Assembly (NCBI GenBank): GCA_012861695.1
Contig: JAAOOA010000092.1
Span: 713,120 to 777,119, forward strand
Length of the DNA stretch: 64,000 nt
Reading direction: 5' to 3'
DNA from: Trematomus loennbergii
Taxonomy: Eukaryota > Chordata > Actinopteri > Perciformes > Nototheniidae
Shown here piece by piece: positions 1-11,929 of the stretch. Within the stretch, counting starts at the first letter, position 1. Every line of letters begins with the position of its first letter. The notes beneath the pieces are model-generated. The model was not told where the DNA came from. It was given only the letters and a program-made list of their open reading frames with translations, and searched no databases. The translations under genes and the position numbers were made by a program.

Positions 1-340
1 ACATAGCTTTGATAAACCAACCCTACAGGTATCACAAGTTGTCCCAATGTCACAAGCTCAGAGAAAGTATGATCTGTCATTAGGAATTGATAACATGAGA
101 TTAAATATCATCTTTTTAAAGAAAATTCTTACCAGAGGTACTGCTGGACTGGCCCGATGGCTGGTTAAGGGCAACAACAACTTTGTCCTACAACGAGGGA
201 CACGTTTAAACATCAGAAGCTCACACAACATATTGTAGAAAATAACAGTTTTATCATAAAATGAGAAGCTAGAAATTCACATTTCCAAACGTTTCTTTAC
301 ATTATAAACTCTCTGCCCATCCGTGTCCATCGCTGCTTAC

Positions 341-470
341 CGTTTTGGGAGACACCAGGACGGGGAAGATGGTGCCCTGAGTAGTCAGGTCTCTCAGGAA
401 AAGCCCCCCCAGCTTCACAGACAGCAGGAAGACTCAGAGCGAGGGAGGGACTCCAGGATCACCTTCACCC
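341..470 (-). CDS. vps13d: vps13d coding exon 13 (one-base frame break)
   Basis: A 130-nt exon with acceptor CTCCACAG and donor GTAAGC. The first part reads GVKVILESLPRSE and the second LLSVKLGGLFLRDLTTQGTI, one frame apart. A base is missing near TCTTCC (about 425-435); read literally, the first frame hits TGA. With one base added the exon leaves in phase 0. No further coding exon is visible in 1-340. Confidence 0.9.
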
Positions 471-599
471 CTGTGGAGAGTTGGTGGCAGTCGGTTAAAT
501 CAAGGCAGCGGTGAACAGGAATCTGAATCTATTGAAACCGCTAGAAGACATAAACACTTTGAACTCTTTGGACACATGTTAAGCTCTCAAAGAGGGGAG

Positions 600-2160
600 C
601 TGATATTTAATGACCAATTATGAATTGGTCATCCCAAGTAAGTCAAAATAGCTTGAACAACACTTCTAATCTCGTTTCAATGATTAAATTGAGGTTGGAT
701 TACTCCTAACTCAGTTAGTTTTTGTAAAAGTCTTTGGTTCACATACTTTTTCCATCCTACACTGTGAATGTTTGAACAATGATTTCAATATGGATAAGAA
801 CAACATAATAATTGGTGTGCTATCAGTTCAAACAGATTGTGTTTGTTGATTATTGTAACTTAAGTGAATACCAGGTAAATAAATACGCACACAAATATCC
901 CGATTTATAAAACACTGTCCGGCACGTCCTACGCCGGTTCCCTCTATAAATCACAATCAACTGGAAATGCGACGCAGCTTTTGCGGGCTTCACGTAACGC
1001 CCATATTGCCTATAAATAGTCAAAGAAACGCCCCGTATTAATATTCATTCTGACTGACTGAAGAAGATCGCAGGAAATGACGACTTTTGATTTTGGTTCT
1101 TTTGGGAAGGTGGAGATAAATCACATTGTTTGGTGGATGCAGTTTGAACCAGAGTAGCAGCATGGAGGTCGGATCGTCACCAACATAAATAAATAGGCAG
1201 TGTGTCAGTGTGTTTGTGCCGGGGACAGGAGACCCCCCCCATGATGAGAAACTGTAAGAAAGTATCGGGGGATCCCTGCGGAGTGGAGTCAATTCATGTA
1301 TATTTTATTATTTGGTGGTTTGTGTTCCAGCTGTCAATCAGCTGTGCGCAGCGTCTCCACTGCAGCCTGTGTGTCTCAACCCCCCCCCCCCCGCAGCAAC
1401 TCTATCCACCACTTAAATGAAATAAAACAAATGTGTTGTGTAATATCAGCTGCCAAATATATGGTGTTCTTAGTTTCCATACCTCCTGTGTTTTATGAGC
1501 GACTTATCAAGTCTTAGCAACGGCATAAAACATGATTAAACATGATGGTATATAAAACCATACTCGTATCTACAACCTATAGAAATGCAAAACGGCTCGG
1601 TTTAGACGTAATTCTGTCCTTCTGCTTACCGCATCATTTATGAGAAACATTTCATAACATTAACACAACATATTCGAGGTGGTTTTAAATAACATTTCCG
1701 TATTTATTTATTTCTCCAAGTTATGTTTTTGTGTGCACTGAGGAGTCTCAAACAGGCATTTGTTTCATCATTTTAAGATTGGCTTTAATCTATGTTTGAA
1801 AATGAATTCTTCATATTTGATAAATGAGAGGTAACATTTATTTATGGTATTATTTCCACATATTTCTCTCCATTCTTCCTTCTGCCAACGGTGTCGCAGT
1901 TTCTCGTCTCTCCCGTGTTTGTGCGTACCGCATACGGATGGATCAGAGTGTGCGTGGAGGACCGCACATTTTCCCGTCAAGTTTGTTTTTATAAATCGCA
2001 AGGTTGCTTAGAAACTGGCGTGCGCCATCTTTTGAGCGTACGCAACGTTTATAAATGAGGGCCCAGACCATGTTTTGGGACACATTTATACATAAATGCA
2101 GGTTATTCAAAAGGGTTCCCTTCATTTTCTTGCCACCGTATATACAAGTCTAGATTTTCA
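600..2160. other. vps13d intron with MITE-like remnants
   Basis: There is no coding exon between exons 13 and 12. Two patches (900-1060 and 1890-2070) are rich in CpG and in the motif TATAAAT next to GCGTACGC-like sequence, resembling ends of fish Harbinger-type MITEs. The ends do not pair cleanly, so I do not call an element. Confidence 0.3.
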
Positions 2161-2230
2161 TTGTTGATCTGTAGAAATCTTTGGCTTTATTGTCTCTTAA
2201 GTGAAATGTGTCTAAACTATGCCGCTGTAC

Positions 2231-2413
2231 CTGAAAACTCCAACTGGATGACCCCACTTTCGTTCAGAGAGCCCCCCCTCCTGTCCTGGTGGAAGAGCGT
2301 GACTCCGCCTTTCTCCAGTAAGAACTCCAGCCGTGCAAACAAGTGATCTCTCCTTGTGAACGTGTTCAGAGTGTGAGAGTCCTCCAACGGGTCGAACAGG
2401 TCTTCTGTCTCTG
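2231..2413 (-). CDS. vps13d: vps13d coding exon 12
   Basis: A 183-nt exon with acceptor TCTCCAG and donor GTACAG, phase 1 to 1. It encodes ETEDLFDPLEDSHTLNTFTR, then RDHLFARLEFLLEKGGVTLF and NESGVIQLEFS. The frame is open throughout. Confidence 0.93.
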
Positions 2414-2634
2414 CTGGAGAATCATTATATGATCAGGGTCAGCGGACAGAACCACTAAAGATAAAAAACAAACACTGACTCTTCCTACACAAGTCTAACC
2501 CTAATGGAACTGAAGATACAAAGCTAGTCAAATCAACCCTGTGGTTGAACTTCCTCTAGATCTTATGAACAGACTGAAGAAGGCGCTACATGCTGTCAGT
2601 CAGCTGGTCAGACATCCGACAGGGGGAGTCTCAC

Positions 2635-2823
2635 CCAGAATGTCCCAGGAGGACGGACTGGGCTGGAGGTCCTCAGGCCTCTCTGGGTCCTGGGGCTCTC
2701 CATACCAGCCTCCCCAGCCCGGGAACCATGACTGCAGGTACTGGATCATTCCTGAGCTCCCACTCTTGGGGATGGATGTGGGGGTTCACAGAGCGTGGGG
2801 TCACTGCTGGGCTCGCGCACATT
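2635..2823 (-). CDS. vps13d: vps13d coding exon 11 (one-base frame break)
   Basis: The exon starts in phase 0 with NVREPSSDPT and later reads SGMIQYLQSWFPGWGGWYGE, the VPS13D-specific segment, in a different frame. One base is missing between these two blocks, in a stretch holding CCCCC and CCCC runs (about 2767-2785). With that base counted, the exon leaves in phase 1, which is what exon 12 requires. Donor GTGAGA. Confidence 0.9.
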
Positions 2824-3375
2824 CTGGAAGAGAATACAGCAGGCTGAAACTACAACATCAACATATTTAGGACATCAGAGAGAGACTGTTGATTGCTGTG
2901 TGTGTCCAGAGACTCATTGCTCACTTGGCTTCCACCATTTGGATTTTCTTTGTAAAAACTATAAATAATACAGTTTAGGATATATTTTCCTTATTCAAAA
3001 TGTAATTGTATCTTCATAAAAGAATCAGAGAAATACTATTCTATACTGTGTGCCTGTTATAGGAAGTCAACCATTTGTTTACAACCTAACACTGTGTATT
3101 TATTTATACAAAACTATTGATTCAGAATCTTTTCACAAGAACGTTAAGGTGTGTGTAAATATAGCAGCACCCAGAGAGAGCCGACCCTGCCTCCCTCTGA
3201 GCACAAGCTTCTATATTTGTCCTCTGTGAGTTCACTGACAGACTAACAAGAGTATAAACTAGCCAGAAGGGGATTTGTCTTACTAAAAAAAAAGCCCCTG
3301 AAGACCCTTAAAGGGTTTGAATTTGTTATGTTTGTTATACAGTAATAAACAAGTGTAAGAATGATCTAAACCTAC

Positions 3376-3477
3376 CTCTGCGATTTCTTCCTGCTTTCGA
3401 AACCAGTCGTGAACTATTTCTCGGAGACTCTGCAGCTCCTCTAGTGTCTGCTCCTCTTCCACTCGCTGCAGCTCGCT
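3376..3477 (-). CDS. vps13d: vps13d coding exon 10
   Basis: A 102-nt exon, 34 codons, phase 0. It encodes SELQRVEEEQTLEELQSLRE then IVHDWFRKQEEIAE, matching the acidic helix that follows the WW block in VPS13D. Donor GTAGGT. Confidence 0.94.
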
Positions 3478-3600
3478 CTTCAGATGAACACAAACAGTGC
3501 ATATGAACAATGATTTGTTCCAAATGACATAATAATAATAATACTTGATTGGTTATCTTAGTGCATCCCAGGATGTGAAAAAAAATGTGTGCCTATTTAT

Positions 3601-4610
3601 AGACTCCCCTCCAAAACTATTAGAACAGCAAGGCTAATTCCTTTATTTTTGCTATACACTGAAAACAATAAAACAATTGGGTTTGACATCAAAAGATGAA
3701 TATGAGACAAATGGTCAGTATTTCAGCTTTTAATTCCAAGTATTTACATCTAGATCTGTTAAACAACTGAGAAGATAGCACCTTTTGTTCAAACCCACCC
3801 ATTTTTCAAGTGAGCAAAAGTATAGGAACATGTGACTGATGAGTGTCCTGTTACTTTGATTATTCAAACAGCAAATAGCACTGTCTCCTCTCAGCTTGAG
3901 CTTTTGCCTGTGCAGACTTCATTTAGAGTTAAAACGGTGTAACCAACATGAAGACCAGAGAGCTGCCTATGGGAGAAAATGCTTCCGGTGCCTTGCTCAA
4001 GGGCACCACGGCAGGGCCCAGGAGGTGAACTGGGACCTCTCCAAGTACCAGGCCACACTCCATATTTAGGTCTGTTCGGGGACTTGAACCGATCTGCTCA
4101 TGATTCCAACACACAAGCTCATCTGTAAAACATGGTGGAGGTGATGTCATGGCTTGTTCTTGCATGGCTTCTTCTGGGATGGGCTCATTGATCTTCATTG
4201 ATGACGTAACACATGATGGCAGCAGCATAATGAACTCAGAAGTCTAGAGAAACATTTTGTCTGCAAATTTAAAGAGAGATGCAACCAAACTGATCGGGAG
4301 ATCCTTCATCATGCAGCAAGACAACGACCCAAAACACACTGCCAAAACCACCAAGGAGTTTATCAGGGAAAATAAATGGAAGGTCTGGCCAAGTCAATCT
4401 CCAGACGTAAACCCTATTTAGCATGCATTTCCCCATGCTAAAGAGGAGACTGAAGGGTGAAACCCCCCGAAACAAACAACAACTGAAAGAGACTCGGTGA
4501 AAGCCTGGAAAACCATCACAAAAGAAGAATGCAAAAGTTTGGTGATGTCAATGGGTTGCAGGCTTGATGCAGTAATGCAAGCAAAGGATTTGCAACTAAT
4601 ACTAAGTATT
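3601..4610 (+). mobile_element. Tc1-like transposon remnant, interrupted by a SINE
   Basis: The left end (from about 3603) is a Tc1-type inverted repeat region followed by a start reading MKTRELPMGEN. After an inserted SINE the transposase resumes (about 4128-4600) with GGGDVMAW, MQQDNDPKHTAKTTKEFI and WPSQSPDVNPI, the signature blocks of Tc1/mariner DD34E transposases. A TAG replaces the Glu-containing codon position after VNPI, and other frame breaks are present. The right inverted repeat is not seen; a second SINE lies where it should be. Dead copy in a vps13d intron, antisense to the gene. Confidence 0.85.
3983..4112 (-). mobile_element. tRNA-derived SINE (inverted copy, inside the Tc1 remnant)
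   Basis: The reverse complement contains a box-B-like GGTTCAAGTCC and the teleost SINE phrase CCCTTGAGCAAGGCACC, and matches the copy at 4670-4825 over most of its length. The tRNA head is damaged. Confidence 0.75.
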
Positions 4611-4669
4611 ATTCACTTTTCACACAATTTGAAGTCTGTGGTGTATCGTTAAAAACAATGCTATCTTCT

Positions 4670-4825
4670 AGCAGTGGCTCAGTCAGTAGGGGCTTGGACT
4701 GGGAGCCGTAGGGTTGCCGGTTCAAGTCCCCGAACAGACTTAAAGTATGGAGTGTGGACTGGTACTTGGAGAAGTCCCAGTTCACATCCTGCCCTGCCGT
4801 GGTGCCCTTGAGCAAGGCACCGGAC
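4670..4825 (+). mobile_element. tRNA-derived SINE
   Basis: The head carries a box-A-like GGCTCAGTCAGTAGGGG and box-B GGTTCAAGTCC. The body ends with CCCTTGAGCAAGGCACC, common in teleost tRNA-derived SINEs. It sits next to the broken right end of the Tc1 remnant and is oriented opposite to the first SINE copy, so the two could pair in a transcript. Confidence 0.75.
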
Positions 4826-5153
4826 AACATACTATAGTTTATTTACTTTTATCGTTTTTTATGATATTTCAGTTGACCAGCAGATAGTAGCCTTAAGCAA
4901 AGTACACAGCTTTTAACTTCTTCTATTCTTTGATTACTAGCCTTTACCATGTGGAATGAAGCGTGATTGAGCATGAAAACTGAGTAGTACTATTATCTAT
5001 CAATTCATTATTGTAAAGCATTGATTTTACACATGAGTTGTGACTTTAAACATTCAGCATTAGTTTGATGATTTGCCATCAAAGCGTAATTCATGAGCAA
5101 TAAATTAACATAATCGTTTTTTGATACAGCAGGTTCATGTTTAGGTGTTGTAC

Positions 5154-5322
5154 CTCCTCTGGAGGACTCAGTGGGACTTCTTTGAGCCTCCTGAAGTACA
5201 GGCTTGTGTAGGTCTGAGCGTCTCGGGCCCGCTGCAGAGCGAAGTCCCAGCTGCCCCTGCGCCGCTGCTCCCGTATCTCACTCAGGTTGGCCTGGATGGC
5301 AAACATCCACCACTGCCGGCAA
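5154..5322 (-). CDS. vps13d: vps13d coding exon 9
   Basis: A 169-nt exon with acceptor CTCCTGCAG and donor GTACAA. It encodes CRQWWMFAIQANLSEIREQR and then RRGSWDFALQRARDAQTYTS, the hallmark WW...REQRR block of VPS13 proteins. It enters in phase 2 and leaves in phase 0. Confidence 0.96.
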
Positions 5323-5427
5323 CTGCAGGAGAAACCAGGTCAAAGGATGGAACAGGTGTACACGCCGCATACACACGGTTTCAAATATAACTGTTTGCTC
5401 CTATTAGAAACATGTTGGGGAACTTAC

Positions 5428-5528
5428 TTTCCAGAAACGTGGACCTTCGGTCTCCACTTTTGGTAAAGCATCTCTGTCTCCCGACGGTCCAGCTCTTTAA
5501 GGAATGCCATGATCTGCTGGTATTGGAC
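5428..5528 (-). CDS. vps13d: vps13d coding exon 8 (acceptor abutted by TG repeat)
   Basis: A 101-nt exon encoding VQYQQIMAFLKELDRRETEM then LYQKWRPKVHVSG. It ends in phase 2, completing an Asn codon with exon 9. On the gene strand the acceptor TCCTAG is preceded directly by a ~330-nt TG repeat instead of an ordinary pyrimidine tract. Because 101 is not a multiple of three, skipping the exon would shift the frame. Confidence 0.93.
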
Positions 5529-5531
5529 CTA

Positions 5532-5861
<330 letters not shown>

Positions 5862-5940
5862 TTTAACAGAGCCCTGTAATGATACCTATAAAGTAATCTA
5901 ATGTTGTTGATAAGAGAGTGTGTCAGGTGTTCACACAGAC

Positions 5941-6111
5941 CTGTGACAGGCGCAAGGACATGGGCTCCAGCTGAACTAGGCCCTCGATGCGTGGCGTGTG
6001 TCGGGCCCTCAGAGGCTCCTTGGAGGTGTTTCTTCTGAGCAGCACGGAGGCACACACAGGTTCAAAGATGTACTGATGCGTGCGGCTCTGCATACACCGG
6101 GTCATCGCATC
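5941..6111 (-). CDS. vps13d: vps13d coding exon 7
   Basis: A 171-nt exon, 57 codons, phase 0, with acceptor GTTTAG and donor GTCTGT. It encodes DAMTRCMQSRTHQYIFEPVC, then LLRRNTSKEPLRARHTPRIE and MSLRLSQ. The intron towards exon 8 contains the long CA/TG tract. Confidence 0.95.
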
Positions 6112-6513
6112 CTAAACAGTCACAAACAATCAGACATCTGAAACTTCACCTCCTTAACCCGCTCCCTACAGAGGTGGTGTGACAGGCAGGTGACACATGT
6201 TGTAAAAATGTAAATGTCCCCTCTGTGGGACGGATAAAGGTATTCTGATGTCTGACAGCACAAGGGTTCCAACAAGCAGATTTCACTGTGTGATTCATAA
6301 TGTCTTTCATATCTGAAAAACACCTTATGATTCTTTCATAGTGTTTCATCTTTAAGTCCCAAGTAAATGACTATCATTCATTGCTGTGTGTGAGTTGTGT
6401 GTTGTCAAGCAACAGGACTGTCTGTTTATGCGGTGTGCACTTCAGATGGGTCAGGTATGAGTCAGGATGAACCTTGTATAAAGAACTGTGATACTGTGTT
6501 CCCAGGGTCTGAC

Positions 6514-6618
6514 CTGGATCTGGTTTGCGGGCAGCTTCCCCAGCATTTCACTCTCTGTGTCCCAGTACACGCTGAAGTCTTGTATCTCCAGCTGCTTCTG
6601 CCGGAGCTGCTTCTGGAC
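6514..6618 (-). CDS. vps13d: vps13d coding exon 6
   Basis: A 105-nt exon, 35 codons, phase 0. It encodes VQKQLRQKQLEIQDFSVYWD, then TESEMLGKLPANQIQ. The 'FSVYWD' core is typical of the first VPS13 repeat unit. Confidence 0.95.
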
Positions 6619-7199
6619 CTGGAAAGAAAACAAATCCCCAGTAAACCTCACATGTGGTAGACCAGGTTCAACTACAAAAATATTACGACACATGTAATTC
6701 ATCAATAAAAGATACTAAGTTATCACTACAAGAAAAACTTCTTTAGTGAATGCAATATTTGACCTTTTTAAAATGTTGGTTACACATAAATGATGACTAA
6801 TTATAGCACCTTTATTTATTTGATCTCATCCAATAAAAGCCTGATGATAATGCAGTCTGACATCTGGTTGTAGAATCAAATACATTCTGGGCATATAGTG
6901 CATGGTCTGAATGACAGAGCAGGGCTTATCGTGTTGTATTTATGAATTACTCCTAGGTGTGTGCAGGGCTAACTTGAATCTTTAAATGGTGGATACGGCA
7001 ACATGTGGAAGGAAAATATGTTGGTTCTGAAAGAAAGAACCCAAACAAATATGAAGCACAATATTTGGTTAGATTGAAATGTTGTGGATCATTTTTCAGT
7101 AAAAATTTACTCCTGGATTTGATAACTCTCTTTACCTGACATTGTGCACAATTAGCAGCTTGTGATGCGTAAGATAGGGCCTCCCGGGGAAACACTCAC

Positions 7200-7316
7200 C
7201 GTCTCTTTGGAGGGGTTCTGGGCAGACACGTTGTTGATGCAAACCCCAAAGGCAAAGGGTTTCTCTGGGTTGGAGAAGTCATCCTCAAATCTGAGATGCA
7301 CATCTTGGATGTTCAG
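7200..7316 (-). CDS. vps13d: vps13d coding exon 5
   Basis: A 117-nt exon, 39 codons, phase 0, encoding LNIQDVHLRFEDDFSNPEKP and continuing FAFGVCINNVSAQ. This is the conserved block of VPS13-type repeats with the motif 'I.DVH.R.ED'. Donor GTGAGT. Confidence 0.95.
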
Positions 7317-7590
7317 CTACGAAGAGAGGTGAGAAATGAAAGGTCAGTGTGTAACTCAACAACAACTACCTGATTACTTGACCCACTGCAGGTCAGGAAG
7401 GCAGCATGGACATGTGGAAGGTATTGATGTATTCAGGTATTCTTCTTACTTTTTTTAGTTGCAGTAAGTATTTTAGGTACACCAAGCTTAAAGGACAAGT
7501 CTGTCTTAAAACAATTGGAAGTTGCCCTAATGAGCACTGAACCAGGGTTCACTACTGTAACAATCCTAAACGTTTCCTCCCTCCCCATGT

Positions 7591-8055
7591 CAGTGATGGG
7601 GTACATTTACTCAAGTACTGAACTTAAGTACTATTTTCAGGGACTTGTACTTTACTTGAGTATTTTAGGTTACGTTGTACTTCTACCCTACTACAATTCA
7701 GAGGTAAATATTTTACTCCTCTACGTTTACGTAGTACCTTACGTAACTTTTCAGATATAGATTAATGATAAACAATATAATCAACACTTAAATACAACTT
7801 TAGTACATTCACAAGCTACCCTGCAGTAAATAAAATAATTATAATATGTTCCACCTTTACAAGCTTGATAAACACATTAATACATCAAAGATTAGAATGA
7901 CAACATATGATGGGCCAATCGTCATAGGGAGTACTTTAGGTATATTTACATGCCAATACTTTTACTTGACTAATATTTTGAATGCAGGACTTTTACTTGT
8001 AACAGAGTATTCCTACTTTTACAAGTACAAGATCTGAGTACTTCTCCCACCTCTG
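7591..8055. mobile_element. hAT-type MITE
   Basis: The ends are CAGTGATGGGGTAC and, inverted, CAGAGGTGGGAGAAGTAC. The interior is made of short AGTACTT-type words (TTTACTTG, AAGTACT) as in a very common teleost hAT family. No clean 8-bp target duplication was found. Lies in the intron between exons 5 and 4. Confidence 0.65.
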
Positions 8056-8226
8056 ATAGGGGCTAAAATCCCCCCCCCCCCATACATTCCAAAGTTTCTT
8101 TAGTGTATCATTTGGAACACTAAATTGACAAACAATTCAGTGTATCACCGTCATGTACTGGACTGGGGTGTGGTTTGAGCTCATGCGTATTGTTTCTGAT
8201 ACACACAGTAATGTTGAATGGCTTAC

Positions 8227-8307
8227 CTCAATGTTTTCCACAATCCTGGTGACCGCTGAGGCGGTGGCAGAGTACCAGTACGACTCTCCTCTCTGCTCAC
8301 ACTCACT
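8227..8307 (-). CDS. vps13d: vps13d coding exon 4
   Basis: An 81-nt exon, 27 codons, phase 0 to 0, encoding SECEQRGESYWYSATASAVT then RIVENIE. The acceptor follows a C-rich tract (CCCTCCCCCTGCAG). The intron to exon 3 is 6.9 kb and is mostly one LINE insertion. Confidence 0.95.
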
Positions 8308-8857
8308 CTGCAGGGGGAGGGGGTAACAAGTAAACAATTAAAGCGGTGAGTAGACATCAGGATTGTCAGTCCTGCACAACCCTCCGAATTCTGCACATTG
8401 CACATATTTTATTTTGTTATATATTATTTTTACGGTTATACCTATATTCATCCATATTCAGTGTAAATGTTGCTATATTTTAATGTTATTATAGTTTTCT
8501 TAAAATCGTTTTATTTTGATGTATGTTTCTGTATGCACCAAACACACCAAGACAAATCCCTTGTATGTGTTAAGCTACTTACAATAAAACCTGTTTCTGA
8601 TTCTGACTTCTACAAAACTGTTTCTGATCAGATACATAATACAATAAAGGAGGCAGCAAACACACTACATTATTACATGTCCTCGTCCCATTTACTGTAG
8701 ATAAGGCATCTGGTTGAGGGAAAGGGATTCTTTTCCCCAACACTTCTGAAGTGTCTGCTTTTCTGTTGATTACGAGAGGAATCTGATACCAGTGCTTTCT
8801 TTGTCTCAGATTTTTAAAACTTTAGAAATAATAATTTAGGTCCAATACTTTGGTTAG

Positions 8858-10144
8858 GTTTTGTTTTTTGATTGTACAGGCTACAGACACAAAACATGGA
8901 CAAAACAATAACAAAAATAGGAGACATTCCTATCTCAGACAAAAAAAAAAAGGTCACTTCAACATTTCATTAAAAAGAAAATAGGTTGACCAATACCATC
9001 AAAAGCACATACCACAACATGGCAAGCATATTTATATGTATCGTTCCTTTTCATCCCACTCTTCGCTAGAGCTGATTGTTTCCCATTTCATGGTGTGTTG
9101 AGCCACCCTTTGATTCTTTGTGGCAATCATCCTTTCCAAAATAAATTGTGTTTTTAATCTACTTTTCACACACCTTAAATTCAGATTTTTCCTTGATTGA
9201 GCTTTAAAAATAAGTATTTTTGCCAGAAGATAATTGTATTCATCAACTGTGTATGTCCTCATCCAAAAGCCCAAACAAAACACCAAAGGGAGTAAATGCA
9301 AAATCAATATAAAGTGTCTTAAGCCAGTTTTGAATCTCAGTCCACAGTCTTGCAACGTATGGACAATAAAAATAAATGCATCTGGTCTTCCTCTTCCTCC
9401 TCACAGAATCTACAAAGTGGTGACGGTTCGATATTAAAAGTGTTGAGTTGTTTTTTTGTAGCGATAATCTTGTAAAAGATCTTCAGTTGGAAGATTCTTG
9501 AATAGGAATCAATAGTTGTTTTGTATGGTTCTAAATTGTTTCCAGGGTATCAGAATATTAAATTCCTCTTCCCAGAAAGAACAGACCGCATGAGGAAAAG
9601 CAGTAAGGCCCTTGCTCTGTAAACAGTGATTATAAATTATTTTATTTTTGATAGCCATTTCTGACTTCTTGTATGAGGTGTACAGACCTGTTGTCGTATC
9701 TGTACGTTTCCAGTTAGTTGGAATAGCTGAAAGCAGCTGGTTAAAATGAAGGAAATCACATATCTGACCATACATACAGCAAAAACACTGATATGAAATT
9801 AAATGACCTGAGCTATCTAGTAAATCATTCATGAAAAGAATTCCTTTTCTCAGGAGACTTTCCCATAATAGTGGTTTTCCATCTATTAAAACTTCTGAGT
9901 TCAACCATATTCATTGATTTTGGATTTCTTCTGGTGTATCTGGGGGGAATACTGGAAACTCAACCAAGCCTTCAATGCATCTTTAACAAATGGTGAGATT
10001 TCTACTAATATTTCTTTGAATAACCATCACAGTGGTGGACTTTATTGGAAAAAGGGAAACAGTTTACAGTCAAAAATAAGTGCCCTGAAAATAAGTTCTG
10101 ACTTGTTCTCCAAGGCTATTCAATTGTATTAATCCAAGATGCTT
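8858..10144 (-). pseudogene. L1-type ORF2 C-terminal region and 3' end
   Basis: Downstream of the reverse transcriptase, open pieces such as the one at 9509-9904 (CCMYGQICDFLHFNQLLSAI, SMAIKNKIIYNHC-like text) fit the C-terminal part of fish L1 ORF2. The element closes near 8858 in an A-rich tail on the minus strand. Confidence 0.65.
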
Positions 10145-11451
10145 TTAAGGATGAATTATTGCTGCCAAATCTTTTAAGTTTAGTCCACCATTTTCAAGTG
10201 TATTATTTATGTATTGCCTTTTTATCTTGTCAGGCTTATTATTCCAGATGAACTTAAACATTCGTTGTTCAAAGCTTTTAAAGCATTGTAGCTTGATATC
10301 TGTGCCTCTTAATGTTCCTATTCTCATAATACAGCATTTATCAAAGTTAGGCCTTAGCCCAGCTAATTTTGAAAAGTTATTTAAATCAACTATGAGGGCA
10401 TCTAATGCAGTTTTTTCAGGCTGTAGAAAGAAAGTTGCATCATCTGCATATAATGTTACTTTTGTTTCAATACCATTTGATCTTAAGCCTGTTATACATG
10501 AATTGTTTCTAATTCTGATAGCAAGAATTTCAATGCATAATAGAAACAGATATGGAGACAGTGGACACCCTTGACGTACGCCTCTGGACAGGATAAATAT
10601 CCATTATTAACTATTTTACTGGTAGGTTGGTTATATAAAACCTTCACCCACTGTATAATGGTTTCCCCAAAATTAAAGAATTGGAGGGTTTTTGAATGAA
10701 ATCCCATTTTACTGTATCAAAGGCTTTTTCAAAGTCAGCAATAAATAAAAGCCCTGGTTTTCCATCCTCTTCATGATTATCTATCATCAAGAGATGGCGA
10801 ATATTATCTCCAATAAAACGCCCTTTTATAAAACCTGTTTGATCATGTTTTATTATATTCCCAATAACTATTTTGATTCTCCGTGCAATACATTTGGACA
10901 GAATGCGGGTATGCAACAAAGTAGTGTCAGTGGTCTCCAATGCTTCATATGAACAGGATTCTTGTAATGCCCCTCTGGGTCTTGCTTCAGTAACAATGTG
11001 ATGATGCCTTCTTTCTGTGTATCTGATCATATTCCTTGTGTAAAGGAGTAGTTAAAGGATGCCAATAGAGGTTTTTTATTTCTGTGTAGAAGGTTTTATA
11101 AACTTCAACAGGCATACCGTCAATCCCTGGTGATTTACCAGGAGCGAAGGAATTAATAGCATCCAGTAACTCTTCTTCTAAAATGTTTCCTTCACAACTT
11201 AGTTGCTGATCTACTGACAGTATCTGATCATAATTCTTTTGAAAAAATAACTCAATATTGGATCCTACAGGAGACTCTGGAGCCAGAGCATATAAGGTTT
11301 TAAAATAATCCACCTCTTCAGCTAATATTTCCTGTGGAGATGTAAGTAGAATACCATTTGGAGTATACAGGCTCATAATGGTTTTTTTGGCAGAATTTCT
11401 TTGGTTGAGTCTTAAAAAAGAGCCGTGCACTTTTCCCCTTTTTCCATCCAT
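10145..11451 (-). pseudogene. L1-type ORF2, reverse transcriptase part
   Basis: Segments in shifting frames read FAPGKSPGIDGMPVEVYKTF, HDQTGFIKGRFIGDNIRHLL, FIADFEKAFDTVKWDF (first catalytic Asp) and, at 10439-10450, YADD (catalytic Asp pair), followed by KLQCFKSFEQRMFKFIWNNK. This is the standard order of non-LTR reverse transcriptase blocks. At least three frame breaks lie between them. Confidence 0.85.
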
Positions 11452-11929
11452 GTGGCACGGGATCTATAAATTATACCATTCACACGCTCAGAGTATAAAT
11501 GTTCCAGTTCTAGTTGTTTATTTTTATCAAATAAGTTGTTTCTATGCATAACGATTGCTTTTCATCCAACGTTTTAGTCAATTCATTTACCTCCTCTATT
11601 AGACTCTTCTCCTTTATCAAATATTGTTTTGTTTCCATGACCCCATCTTAACAGCGTGTCCTCTAAAAACACACTTCCCAGACGTTGTGAGGGTCCGATG
11701 AATTATTATTATTTGAAAAAAATCTTTGATTAGTTCTTTAGTTTTTTCAATAAAATCCGTATCATTTAAAAGTGATAGGTTGAATTTCCAATACCCCCCC
11801 CTCTGGGATATTCTGCTGTAATAATTTGCAGTGTTACGATGGCATGGTCAGATCTTAATCGGTCACCAATACTACATTTCAATACTTTGTGAACCAGGGA
11901 AAAGGTGATAAAAGTAGTCAATGCGACTC

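Noticed and set aside
4670..4745. tRNA gene
   Set aside because: Box A and box B are present, but the cloverleaf is not closed and the sequence continues into a SINE body with a second copy nearby.
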